7,023 bases of DNA, from contig CACYBT010000298.1 in assembly GCA_902772715.1 (NCBI GenBank), forward strand, positions 1 to 7,023, read 5' to 3'. The translations under genes were made by a program, and so were the position numbers. This stretch comes from an uncultured Succinivibrio sp. Lineage in GTDB: Bacteria > Pseudomonadota > Gammaproteobacteria > Enterobacterales > Succinivibrionaceae. Positions 1 to 6,043 of the stretch are shown here, piece by piece. The notes beneath the pieces are model-generated. The model was given only the letters and a program-made list of their open reading frames with translations. It was not told the DNA's origin and made no database searches. Numbering within the stretch: the stretch's first letter is position 1; each line of letters begins with the position of its first letter.

Positions 1-1
1 C

Positions 2-97
2 CTGCGCCGAAAGGCTGGAGAAGCAATTCTCCTAGAGATCGTGTAAGACGTAGTTCGCTATGCAGTGGTCTATGAAGCAGGAATCACACGACTTTAG
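2..97 (+). pseudogene. tnpB: C-terminal remnant of tnpB (IS605-type RNA-guided nuclease), with an internal stop
   Basis: Frame 2 reads up to the E-A-G-I-T-R-L ending and stops with TAG at 95-97. The same frame has a TAA at 44-46, so the visible tail is either interrupted by a nonsense mutation or was frameshifted further left. The region covers only about 30 codons after the catalytic RuvC part of TnpB, which would lie outside the window. An early stop here might not destroy activity. The other two forward frames also contain stops (TGA 73-75 in frame 1, TAG 33-35 in frame 3), so no frame runs cleanly to the hairpin. Assignment rests on the short terminal motif and the hairpin context. Confidence 0.5.
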
Positions 98-102
98 TCG
101 TG
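87..102 (+). repeat. Subterminal hairpin of the IS right end
   Basis: A perfect 6-bp inverted repeat, CACGAC at 87-92 and GTCGTG at 97-102, encloses a TTTA loop. The tnpB stop codon TAG begins inside the loop. In IS200/IS605 elements the transposase TnpA recognises such single-stranded subterminal hairpins. Confidence 0.7.
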
Positions 103-127
103 GGGAGTGTCAAAATTACTAAAATAC

Positions 128-134
128 AAAGGTG
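128..134 (+). promoter_or_regulatory. Ribosome binding site that decides the hydrolase start
   Basis: AAAGGTG lies 5 bases before the ATG at 140. A GTG at 107 is in the same frame, but its purine-rich GGGGAG directly touches the start codon with no spacer, and it lies inside the IS end. I therefore prefer the ATG at 140. Confidence 0.6.
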
Positions 135-139
135 TAACC

Positions 140-910
140 ATGGATAAACCGTTTGATATCAACAAAGAAGGATATAGTGTACGCTGTAGGCTTTTTTACG
201 AAAAGGATGTACATGCTGTAGACAAGGTGGTAGTTGCCACACATGGCTTTGGTGGTTTTAAGGATAATAAATCTCTTGATAAATTTGCCGAGCGTCTTTA
301 TACCAAGTTAAAGGGCTTTGGTATTATTGCCTTTGATTTTCCCTGTCATGGACAGGATGCTCGCAAAAAACTATTATTAAGCGAGTGTCAGATCTATTTA
401 AAACTGGTTATAGACTATGCCTTGGAACAGCTAAAAGCGCAGGCCCTCTACAACTATTCTGTTAGTTTTGGTGCCTTCAATACCTTAAAATATATTGCAG
501 AGCAGGGAAATCCCTTTACGAAAATCGCACTGCGCAGTACTTCTGTAAAACTCTATAATATTATGTATGAAAGCATTTCCGATGATGATCATAAGAAACT
601 TGCGCGCGGCAAAGAGGTTTTGGCCGGTCGCGACCGTAAGATGAAAATCAGTGAGGAGTTTTTGGAGTCCCTAAAGACTACGGATGAGGAAATTCTAAAT
701 TTTGATTATGTTGATTATGCGGAGAGTATGCTGATGATTCACGGAGTACTGGATGACATGGTGCCGATACAGGATGCCCGCGATTTTTCTTTGAAAAATA
801 TTATTGAACTTGCGGAGATTGAAAAGGCCGATCATCGTTTTTCCAATCCACCCTGCATGGATCAGGCGATTGCCAGAATTATTGATTTTTTTGCACAAAG
901 CAGTGACTAA
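140..910 (+). CDS. Alpha/beta hydrolase (serine hydrolase / esterase-like), substrate unknown
   Basis: A 256-residue cytoplasmic protein with the alpha/beta-hydrolase core and no signal peptide. Visible elements in order are an oxyanion-hole motif H-G-F-G-G (35-39), the strand and turn F-D-F-P-C-H-G (65-71), the nucleophile elbow S-V-S-F-G (107-111, Ser109), the acid in H-G-V-L-D-D-M-V-P (201-209, probably Asp205), and His232 in A-D-H-R-F. The full catalytic triad is therefore present. The elbow is S-x-S-x-G rather than the usual G-x-S-x-G. The fold is secure but the substrate is not: esters, peptides and acyl-thioesters are all handled by related families. The gene is followed after 22 bp by an aldo/keto reductase, and the two are probably co-transcribed. 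The IS end sits only 26 bp before the start codon, so the original promoter may have been displaced. I see no convincing promoter between the two. Confidence 0.85.
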   Translation: MDKPFDINKEGYSVRCRLFYEKDVHAVDKVVVATHGFGGFKDNKSLDKFAERLYTKLKGFGIIAFDFPCHGQDARKKLLLSECQIYLKLVIDYALEQLKAQALYNYSVSFGAFNTLKYIAEQGNPFTKIALRSTSVKLYNIMYESISDDDHKKLARGKEVLAGRDRKMKISEEFLESLKTTDEEILNFDYVDYAESMLMIHGVLDDMVPIQDARDFSLKNIIELAEIEKADHRFSNPPCMDQAIARIIDFFAQSSD

Positions 911-932
911 GCAAATTTGTTAGGGAGAATCT

Positions 933-1919
933 ATGTATAAAGCAGAAGAGTGCCGTTATGAGCGGGATATTTATGCCTACTGCGGACAAAGTGGTTTAAA
1001 ACTTCCCAAGGTTTCTTTGGGACTTTGGCATAATTTTGGGGATACTGCGGATTTCTCCAATATGAAAAAACTGTGCTTTACCGCTTTTGATCATGGCATT
1101 ACACATTTTGATCTTGCCAATAACTATGGCCCCGAGCCTGGCAGTGCTGAAAAAAACTTTGGACGTATTCTAAAGGAGGACTTGAGTGCCTATCGCGATG
1201 AACTTCTAATCAGTACCAAGGCGGGGTATACCATGTGGCCGGGTCCCTATGGAGATTTTGGCAGCCGCAAGTATCTTGTGGCAAGTTTAGATCAGAGTCT
1301 TAAACGTCTTGGTCTTGAATATGTAGATATTTTCTATCATCACCGCATGGATAAGAAGACACCTCTCTATGAAACCATGCTTGCGCTGAGTGACCTTGTG
1401 AGAGCGGGTAAAACTCTATATGTGGGCCTCTCCAACTATGATGGCAGTACTCTTGAGGAGGCGGTAGCAATTCTTAACGAACTGCACTGTCCATTTATCA
1501 TCAATCAGAACCGCTACTCAATTTTTGACAGAACCATTGAGCATAACGGACTTAAGGAGACTTCCTTGAGACTTGGAAAAGGTATTATTGCGTTTTCGCC
1601 TTTAGCGCAGGGGCTACTCTCAGATCGCTATTTAAACGGAATTCCTGCTGACAGCAGGGTGAAAACTGATGGTCGTTTTCTTAAAGAATCAAGTATTACC
1701 GAGGATAAAATGCTTAAGGTTAAGGCCTTAAGAGCATTAGCCATAAAGCGCGGACAGACCCTGGCACAGATGGCTCTTGCCTGGTGTCTTAAAGATAATG
1801 CCGTAACCTCGGTGCTTATCGGAGCCTCCAAGTGTGAGCAGATTTTAGAGAATCTTGAGGCGCTTTTGCATACCGATTTTTCCGAGGAAGAACTTAAGAT
1901 TATCGACAGTCTGTCCTAA
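933..1919 (+). CDS. gpr: Aldo/keto reductase of the YghZ / L-glyceraldehyde 3-phosphate reductase type
   Basis: A 328-residue NADPH-dependent (by family) TIM-barrel oxidoreductase. Long stretches match E. coli YghZ/Gpr as I remember it, including S-L-G-L-W-H-N-F-G (28-36), H-F-D-L-A-N-N-Y-G-P (58-67), S-T-K-A-G-Y (94-99) and W-P-G-P-Y-G (102-107). The catalytic tetrad is Asp60, Tyr65, Lys96 and His137. Near the C-terminus, S-P-L-A-Q-G-L-L and L-I-G-A-S-K fit the cofactor-binding loops of the family. E. coli Gpr reduces L-glyceraldehyde 3-phosphate and also methylglyoxal, so a carbonyl-detoxifying role is plausible. The start follows AGGGAG at a normal distance and matches the E. coli N-terminus. 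The protein ends about 18 residues before the E. coli one, losing the tail after the last helix. A terminator follows immediately. Confidence 0.88.
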   Translation: MYKAEECRYERDIYAYCGQSGLKLPKVSLGLWHNFGDTADFSNMKKLCFTAFDHGITHFDLANNYGPEPGSAEKNFGRILKEDLSAYRDELLISTKAGYTMWPGPYGDFGSRKYLVASLDQSLKRLGLEYVDIFYHHRMDKKTPLYETMLALSDLVRAGKTLYVGLSNYDGSTLEEAVAILNELHCPFIINQNRYSIFDRTIEHNGLKETSLRLGKGIIAFSPLAQGLLSDRYLNGIPADSRVKTDGRFLKESSITEDKMLKVKALRALAIKRGQTLAQMALAWCLKDNAVTSVLIGASKCEQILENLEALLHTDFSEEELKIIDSLS

Positions 1920-1924
1920 ATATG

Positions 1925-1957
1925 CACTATGATGTTTCATCCAGTGTTTTTTCTTTT
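1925..1957 (+). terminator. Intrinsic terminator of the hydrolase-reductase unit
   Basis: CACT (1925-1928) pairs with AGTG (1943-1946) and GATG (1931-1934) pairs with CATC (1938-1941). There is a TTT loop and a small internal loop (AT opposite C). Six T, one C and four T follow (1947-1957). The hairpin begins 5 bases after the reductase stop codon, which fits transcription ending before the nfeD cluster. Confidence 0.62.
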
Positions 1958-1975
1958 AAGTAATAGGGGGCGGTG

Positions 1976-1984
1976 TGTTAAAAT
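1976..1984 (+). promoter_or_regulatory. Candidate extended -10 promoter for the nfeD-qmcA(-sppA) cluster
   Basis: TG-N-TAAAAT at 1976-1984 matches the extended -10 pattern, with five of six bases in the hexamer. The matching -35 position (about 1956-1961, TTAAGT) is weak, as is common for extended -10 promoters. Transcription would begin near 1990, giving a leader of about 45 bases before the nfeD start. A second, weaker TATACA lies at 2009-2014. The terminator just upstream makes a promoter in this gap likely. Confidence 0.33.
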
Positions 1985-2036
1985 TCCTAAACGGAAAATG
2001 GGTGTGTCTATACATTAAGCAAAAGGGGAGGGAACA

Positions 2037-2453
2037 ATGTCGGCATATCTTATATGGTTAATCATTGCCATCGTTCTTTTGGCTGTGGAAATGATGATAG
2101 GCAGTATCTTTATTCTAGCCTGTGTTGTAGGTGCGGCAAGCGGGTGCCTGGTCGCTGTGCTAGGCGGGGGTATTGCCATGCAGACTCTAAGTGCAGCTAT
2201 AGTTACCATTGTAGGAGTAATCATATTTGCGGCTTTAAACAAAAGAAAGAAAAACAAGTTTGAAAGTGAAATCGTGGATAACGATCTCGACCTTGGCAAG
2301 GATGTCATGGTAAGTGCGGTCAATGCTGACGGCAGTGCCACTGTAGATTATCGCGGTGCCAAGTGGAAAGCCTACCCTAAGGAGGGTATGTTGGAGCCTG
2401 GACATTATAGGATAAGCAAGGTGGATGGGACTCGACTTATTCTCGAAAAATAA
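2037..2453 (+). CDS. Short NfeD-family membrane protein (YbbJ-like)
   Basis: A 138-residue inner-membrane protein. Three hydrophobic segments (about 4-22, 23-45, 48-68) are followed by a basic stop-transfer cluster K-R-K-K-N-K (69-74). A soluble domain follows (about 85-138), with L-G-K-D-V-M-V, D-G-S-A-T-V-D-Y-R-G and K-W-K-A-Y. This pattern fits the small OB-fold domain of NfeD proteins, which is expected on the cytoplasmic side. It is the short form, with no N-terminal ClpP-like protease domain, comparable to E. coli YbbJ (about 150 residues). Short NfeD proteins are typically encoded next to stomatin-like proteins and thought to form membrane complexes with them; here the qmcA homologue starts 50 bp downstream. 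AGGGGAGGG at 2024-2032 is a strong ribosome binding site for this start. Confidence 0.85.
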   Translation: MSAYLIWLIIAIVLLAVEMMIGSIFILACVVGAASGCLVAVLGGGIAMQTLSAAIVTIVGVIIFAALNKRKKNKFESEIVDNDLDLGKDVMVSAVNADGSATVDYRGAKWKAYPKEGMLEPGHYRISKVDGTRLILEK

Positions 2454-2503
2454 ATCATAAGGATTTTTAATTTTATGCTTTAACACTAATTAAGGAGCAG
2501 TAC

Positions 2504-3436
2504 ATGGAAGTGTTGACAGATGGCTTTATTGTAGCTATTTTCTTGATTCTGATGGCTATTATCTTTGCCTTAAAATCCATTAACGTTATCCCTCAGCAGT
2601 CTGCATGGGTTATTGAGCGTTTAGGAAAATTTCACAAGGTTTTAAACCCGGGCCTTAACTTTATCATTCCTTTTGTGGATAAGGTGGCCTATAAACATTC
2701 CCTAAAGGAAATTCCACTTGATACTCCAAGTCAGGTGTGTATCACCCGTGATAATACCCAGTTATCTGTTGACGGTATTCTGTATTTCCAGGTTACAGAT
2801 CCTAAACTGGCTTCCTACGGTACTTCCAATTACATAGTAGCCATTACGCAGCTGGCTCAGACCACATTGCGTTCTGTAATCGGCAAGATGGTTCTCGATG
2901 AAACCTTTGAGGAGCGTGATCTTATCAATAATCAGGTGGTTTCCGCCATCGACGAGGCTGCCTTAAACTGGGGCGTCAAGGTGTTACGTTATGAGATTAA
3001 GGATCTGACTCCTCCTGCTGTCATTCTACAGGCTATGCAGCGTCAGATCACCGCAGAGCGTGACAAACGTGCCGTGATTTTTGAATCTGAAGGTAAGAAA
3101 CAGGAACAGATTAACCTCGCTAACGGTGCAAGAGAAGCGGCCATTGCCAAATCTGAAGGTGAGAAACAGTCAGAGATTAACATTGCCGAAGGTAAGGCTC
3201 AGGCAACCATTGCTATTGCCAGAGCCACCGCTGAAGCCATTTCTACCATTGCTGCGGCCTCTCAGCAGCAGGGCGGTGATACAGCCGTAAACCTCAAGGT
3301 TGCCGAGCAGTATATAGGGGCTTTCTCCAACCTGGCTAAGACCAACAATACTATCATTGTACCGTCAAACCTCTCAGATGTTTCCGGCATGGTGGCCTCA
3401 GTGATGAAAATCATTGAAACTGGCAAACAGAAATAA
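2504..3436 (+). CDS. qmcA: SPFH/stomatin-like membrane protein, QmcA homologue
   Basis: A 310-residue membrane-anchored SPFH-domain protein, close in length to E. coli QmcA (305). It has one N-terminal hydrophobic segment (about 8-23), then the start of the SPFH domain with V-I-P-Q-Q-S-A-W-V-I-E-R-L-G-K (28-42) and N-P-G-L-N-F-I-I-P-F-V-D (48-59). The motif L-R-Y-E-I-K-D-L-T-P-P (161-171) marks the domain's end. A charged, alanine-rich coiled coil follows (about 175-250), with repeated S-E-G-x-K-Q blocks at 195 and 217. A C-terminal hydrophobic patch lies at about 283-304. Such proteins form large ring-like oligomers at membrane microdomains and in E. coli associate with FtsH-HflKC. The start is preceded by AAGGAG (2492-2497) at 6 bases. 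It sits between nfeD and sppA on one strand, suggesting a membrane-quality-control unit. Confidence 0.9.
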   Translation: MEVLTDGFIVAIFLILMAIIFALKSINVIPQQSAWVIERLGKFHKVLNPGLNFIIPFVDKVAYKHSLKEIPLDTPSQVCITRDNTQLSVDGILYFQVTDPKLASYGTSNYIVAITQLAQTTLRSVIGKMVLDETFEERDLINNQVVSAIDEAALNWGVKVLRYEIKDLTPPAVILQAMQRQITAERDKRAVIFESEGKKQEQINLANGAREAAIAKSEGEKQSEINIAEGKAQATIAIARATAEAISTIAAASQQQGGDTAVNLKVAEQYIGAFSNLAKTNNTIIVPSNLSDVSGMVASVMKIIETGKQK

Positions 3437-3457
3437 GTCTCAATCCCTTCATGACAT

Positions 3458-3487
3458 AAGGAGCAAGCAGTTGCTCCTTTCTAATTT
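3458..3487 (+). terminator. Terminator-like hairpin between qmcA and sppA
   Basis: A perfect 9-bp inverted repeat, AAGGAGCAA at 3458-3466 and TTGCTCCTT at 3471-3479, has a GCAG loop and is followed by TCTAATTTT. The U-tract is interrupted and the stem is under half G+C, so termination is likely partial. It would reduce sppA expression relative to qmcA, or separate the two. I see no clear sppA promoter in the 20 bases between the hairpin and the sppA start. Confidence 0.55.
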
Positions 3488-3499
3488 TAAGAGAAATAA

Positions 3500-5515
3500 A
3501 TGAATACCAACAACGAACCGCAACAGCCCAAAAACAGTACCAGTCTTGGCAATGGCACCTATATCAGTGATAGCACAGCTTTTGGTGGTGACAATAAGTT
3601 AAAAGGATTATGTCATGTCATGATGTTTATCGGTGGCATTATTACCTTTGTCAGAAATTTTGTATGCAATGTATTCTTTGTGCTGATTCTGTTCCTTTTG
3701 TGCTGTCTTTTCTCCTTTATAGGCAATGTCACAGAAGAGAAAACCAAGGTGCTAAATGAGTTTGCAGACGAAATTGATGTTGATGTCAATCCTTCGGAAA
3801 ATGCGCTTTTATATTTTGAGCTGCGCGGACCTATCACCGAGGAGGCCGTGCCTGATGATGAATATTCGCAGTTTGCACGCATGCTCAATCAGCGTGTCAA
3901 CAATTTCTATTCGAGCGATATTATTTCCCTCGAAAATGCTTTTGATCTCGCTTCTAAAAGTGACAATATCAAGGGTGTCTATCTTAAATTAAGCAACATG
4001 TCGGCTACTTTGGAAGTGGCTTTGCGTCTGCGTGCTGCGATAGAAAAATTTAAGGAACAGCGTCAGGATGTGAAAATTACCGCTTTTTCTGAGTCATACT
4101 CGCCTTCATCCTATCTTGTGGCCTCAGGTTGCGATGAAATCGTTCTCGACCCGCTTGGGGATTTTTCCTTTAAAGGTTTTTCCATGTCTAACCTTTACTA
4201 CAAGAGCCTTTTAGAACGTTTTAGAGTGGAGCCGCAGATCTTCAGAGCCGGTGAATTCAAAAGTGCGGTCGAGCCTTTTATAAGAGACAACATGTCAGAG
4301 GGGGTTAAGGCTGAGTATGAGCATATTTTCCTCTCCATGTGGCAGTACTATAAAGAGCAGCTGTTAAAAAAGCGTGAGCGCGCAGTGGCCTATTTTGAGG
4401 AACTCTATGACAATCCTGAGCATTATTTGCAGGAACTTTCCAAGGCGTCAGGCAGTGAGGCCAAACTTTTAAAACAGTATGGCGTAGTTGATGAACTTAA
4501 AAGCGCACTTGATTTGCAGTCTGATTTTGCCAAAACCTATGGCTACAAAAAGACCACACTGCATCCTAATTTTTTGGATTATGAGAAATTTCTGGCAAGC
4601 GAAAACACACTTTCACCAAATGATGCCGACAAATCTCTTGCGGTGATTTACGGCGTCGGTGAGATTGTGGATGAATCAGAGTTGCCTTCGGCCTTTACCC
4701 CTAAAAATATTGCCGCACAGATAGATAAGATTTTAAAGGATGATAAGATCTGCGGGGTGATTTTCTATATCGATTCTCCGGGAGGTTCCGTTACTGCTTC
4801 TGAGAAAATTCGTCGCCTGATTTTAAAACTCAAGTCAGAACGCCAGATCCCGGTGTATGTATCGATGAATTCACTGTGTGCCTCTGGCGGTTACTGGGTT
4901 AGTACCGCCTGTGACAGAATGTACGCTACCCGTGAGACCATCACCGGCTCCATTGGCGTGTTTGCCTTAGGCTTTGGGGTACATGAGCTCTTAAATGAAT
5001 ATGGGGTATTTGAGGATGGCGTTGCTTCATCTGAATTGAGTCAGAATCCTCTGGCCAAAAAAATGCCTGAATCGCAAAAAAGAATGTATACGCTTGAGAT
5101 CGGCAACTATTATGAGACTTTTATTGGCTTAGTAAAAAATTCGCGTAAGATGCTTGAGCAGGTTTCCTATCGTGATTATGCTGAAGGTAAGGTGTTTTTA
5201 GCCGAGGAGGCTAAAAAACTGCATCTTATTGATGGCATTGCCACTTTAAAGGAAGTCGCCTCCATCATGGAAAGCGATCTTAATGCAGGAAAGACCAGTA
5301 ATACCTATCAGTTAAAGCATATAAGCGGCGAAGGCAGTATAGATTTTGAGATGTTTAAATCTATCTTCATTAAGACTTCCTATGATTATCTAGGTCTTGA
5401 TACTGCACTTATGCTTAGGGAGTTATTGAGGAATCGTCAGAGTGACCTTTTGCACAAGGCTGCTGTGCGACCTAAGGTTATGGCCTTAGGCAATCTTAAG
5501 GACGTAAGATTCTAA
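3500..5515 (+). CDS. sppA: Signal peptide peptidase SppA, 67K type (protease IV)
   Basis: A 671-residue inner-membrane serine protease that, by family, degrades signal peptides left after secretion; E. coli SppA has 618 residues. One membrane segment (about 54-75) follows F-V-R-N-F-V-C-N-V-F-F, which matches the corresponding E. coli stretch, and the rest would be periplasmic. The catalytic dyad is visible: Lys254 in G-E-F-K-S-A-V-E-P-F (251-260) and Ser462 in C-A-S-G-G-Y-W (460-466). They are 208 residues apart, against 200 in E. coli (Lys209, Ser409). Two ClpP/crotonase-like repeats are present, as expected: the N-terminal half carries the lysine, the C-terminal half the serine. I-D-S-P-G-G-S-V-T-A-S (424-434) lines the second active-site region. 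The N-terminus is about 28 residues longer than in E. coli, polar and rich in N, S, T and G. The ribosome binding site is weak. An internal start at Met41 would leave a shorter cytoplasmic end than in E. coli, so the upstream ATG is preferred. Confidence 0.92.
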   Translation: MNTNNEPQQPKNSTSLGNGTYISDSTAFGGDNKLKGLCHVMMFIGGIITFVRNFVCNVFFVLILFLLCCLFSFIGNVTEEKTKVLNEFADEIDVDVNPSENALLYFELRGPITEEAVPDDEYSQFARMLNQRVNNFYSSDIISLENAFDLASKSDNIKGVYLKLSNMSATLEVALRLRAAIEKFKEQRQDVKITAFSESYSPSSYLVASGCDEIVLDPLGDFSFKGFSMSNLYYKSLLERFRVEPQIFRAGEFKSAVEPFIRDNMSEGVKAEYEHIFLSMWQYYKEQLLKKRERAVAYFEELYDNPEHYLQELSKASGSEAKLLKQYGVVDELKSALDLQSDFAKTYGYKKTTLHPNFLDYEKFLASENTLSPNDADKSLAVIYGVGEIVDESELPSAFTPKNIAAQIDKILKDDKICGVIFYIDSPGGSVTASEKIRRLILKLKSERQIPVYVSMNSLCASGGYWVSTACDRMYATRETITGSIGVFALGFGVHELLNEYGVFEDGVASSELSQNPLAKKMPESQKRMYTLEIGNYYETFIGLVKNSRKMLEQVSYRDYAEGKVFLAEEAKKLHLIDGIATLKEVASIMESDLNAGKTSNTYQLKHISGEGSIDFEMFKSIFIKTSYDYLGLDTALMLRELLRNRQSDLLHKAAVRPKVMALGNLKDVRF

Positions 5516-5517
5516 CT

Positions 5518-5543
5518 AAAAAAGGGGGCGCTGCCTCCTTTTT
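5518..5543. terminator. Bidirectional intrinsic terminator between sppA and the convergent small gene
   Basis: GGGGG (5524-5528) pairs with CCTCC (5534-5538) through one G-T wobble, with a CGCTG loop. The stem is extended by five A-T pairs (5519-5523 with 5539-5543). On the + strand the stem ends in five T; on the - strand the complement of 5518-5523 gives six T. It lies 2 bases after the sppA stop and 21 bases after the stop of the opposing gene, so it probably serves both. Confidence 0.8.
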
Positions 5544-5564
5544 AATGCTCCTTATGCCTAAGTT

Positions 5565-5972
5565 TTACGATTTATGTTTTAACCTGCGGCTGATAAGCGC
5601 AATTGCGATAAACATGAAGAAGAAGGCAAGGAGCACGAGATCCTCATCGCCGTCAGTCACGGTAACAAAAAAGGCAACAAGCGCAAACAGGAGAATAGGT
5701 AGTACAATAAGTAACTGGAACACGAGTCTTGTGGCTTTATGCGTGCCACCTGCCTCCTGGGAGGGGGTGCCTGTTTTACTCTGTAATTCCTTATGCGTCC
5801 CATCATGTTGGTGGTCTTTGTTTACATCTAGTACTGCCTCTTCCAAATTGCCCGCATGTTTTAAGTGCTCTTCAAGACTTACAGAGGTGGCATCTTTTAG
5901 TTCTTTTTCTGCCTTATTGTTAAGGTTTTTGATTAGGCTTTCATAATCGCCGTTCTTTAATTTGTCGCTCAT
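5565..5972 (-). CDS. Unrecognised small membrane protein with a hydrophilic N-terminal half
   Basis: A 135-residue protein that I do not recognise. The first 80 residues are hydrophilic and charged, with K/E-rich probably helical stretches (about 5-50) and a histidine-containing patch, D-H-Q-H-D-G-T-H (53-60). Two hydrophobic segments follow (about 83-105 and 111-127), separated by a short acidic turn D-G-D-E-D (107-111). The tail is basic, R-R-L-K-H-K-S. The positive-inside rule puts both ends in the cytoplasm, with a periplasmic hairpin turn. No catalytic motif is visible. The coherent membrane pattern, a terminator placed correctly after it and a divergent intergenic region before it support a real gene. 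No strong Shine-Dalgarno sequence is visible before the ATG, and no confident promoter; a TACAAT hexamer on the minus strand (6018-6013) is the best -10 candidate. Its convergent position to sppA gives no functional hint. Confidence 0.68.
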   Translation of the reverse strand: MSDKLKNGDYESLIKNLNNKAEKELKDATSVSLEEHLKHAGNLEEAVLDVNKDHQHDGTHKELQSKTGTPSQEAGGTHKATRLVFQLLIVLPILLFALVAFFVTVTDGDEDLVLLAFFFMFIAIALISRRLKHKS

Positions 5973-6023
5973 ATTGTTATTGTTACTTAAAAAAATTTAC
6001 AAGATGATTTAAATTGTACTCGA

Positions 6024-6034
6024 TTTTTAGGGAG
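6024..6034 (+). repeat. Upstream copy of an 11-bp direct repeat; second copy at 6083-6093
   Basis: TTTTTAGGGAG occurs at 6024-6034 and again at 6083-6093, 59 bases apart, where it forms the guaB ribosome binding site. The first copy is not followed by a start codon, so it is not a second translation start. T-runs make chance repeats more likely here. Confidence 0.5.
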
Positions 6035-6043
6035 TTCCGTAAG

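Larger units (their letters stand above)
1..113 (+). mobile_element. Right end of an IS200/IS605-family (TnpB-carrying) element, left part outside the window
   Basis: The segment has the usual layout of an IS605/IS1341-type right end. A reading frame ends in E-A-G-I-T-R-L-stop, a common TnpB C-terminal ending, with its stop codon inside a short perfect hairpin (87-102). A G-rich stretch follows, then TCAA at 110-113, a tetranucleotide of the kind used as the right-end cleavage site in IS608-like elements. Such elements move as single strands, have no terminal inverted repeats and make no target duplication, so the exact boundary cannot be proved from one end. I place it at 113, with a few bases of uncertainty. 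The transposon strand is the same as the downstream hydrolase gene. Confidence 0.68.
1..130 (+). ncRNA. Possible omega-RNA (reRNA) scaffold overlapping the tnpB 3' end, plus adjacent guide
   Basis: In characterised IS200/IS605 elements, TnpB uses a noncoding RNA derived from the tnpB 3' end and the right-end hairpin. Its guide is the flanking DNA just beyond the element. The same layout is present here: tnpB tail, hairpin at 87-102, element end at about 113. The guide would then start at about 114 and run into the leader of the hydrolase gene. This is transferred from the family; I cannot show that the RNA is made, and its 5' end lies outside the window. Confidence 0.27.

Noticed and set aside
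107..139. GTG at 107 as the hydrolase start
   Set aside because: It lies in the IS end with no spacer between GGGGAG and the codon. The ATG at 140 has AAAGGTG at a normal distance and gives a usual N-terminus. It is kept only as a possible secondary start.
1628..1831. Antisense open frame within the reductase gene
   Set aside because: It lies wholly inside a strongly supported gene, with no start signal or recognisable protein features.
2459..2483. AAGGA followed by ATG-CTT-TAA, a two-codon minimal frame between nfeD and qmcA
   Set aside because: The spacing is long (11 bases) and the frame encodes only Met-Leu. Such triplets are expected by chance in AT-rich spacers.
5545..5946. A forward-strand open frame of 133 codons overlapping the small membrane protein gene
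   Set aside because: It begins just after the terminator, has no ribosome binding site, and its composition is what the antisense of the minus-strand gene would give. The minus-strand frame has coherent membrane segments.
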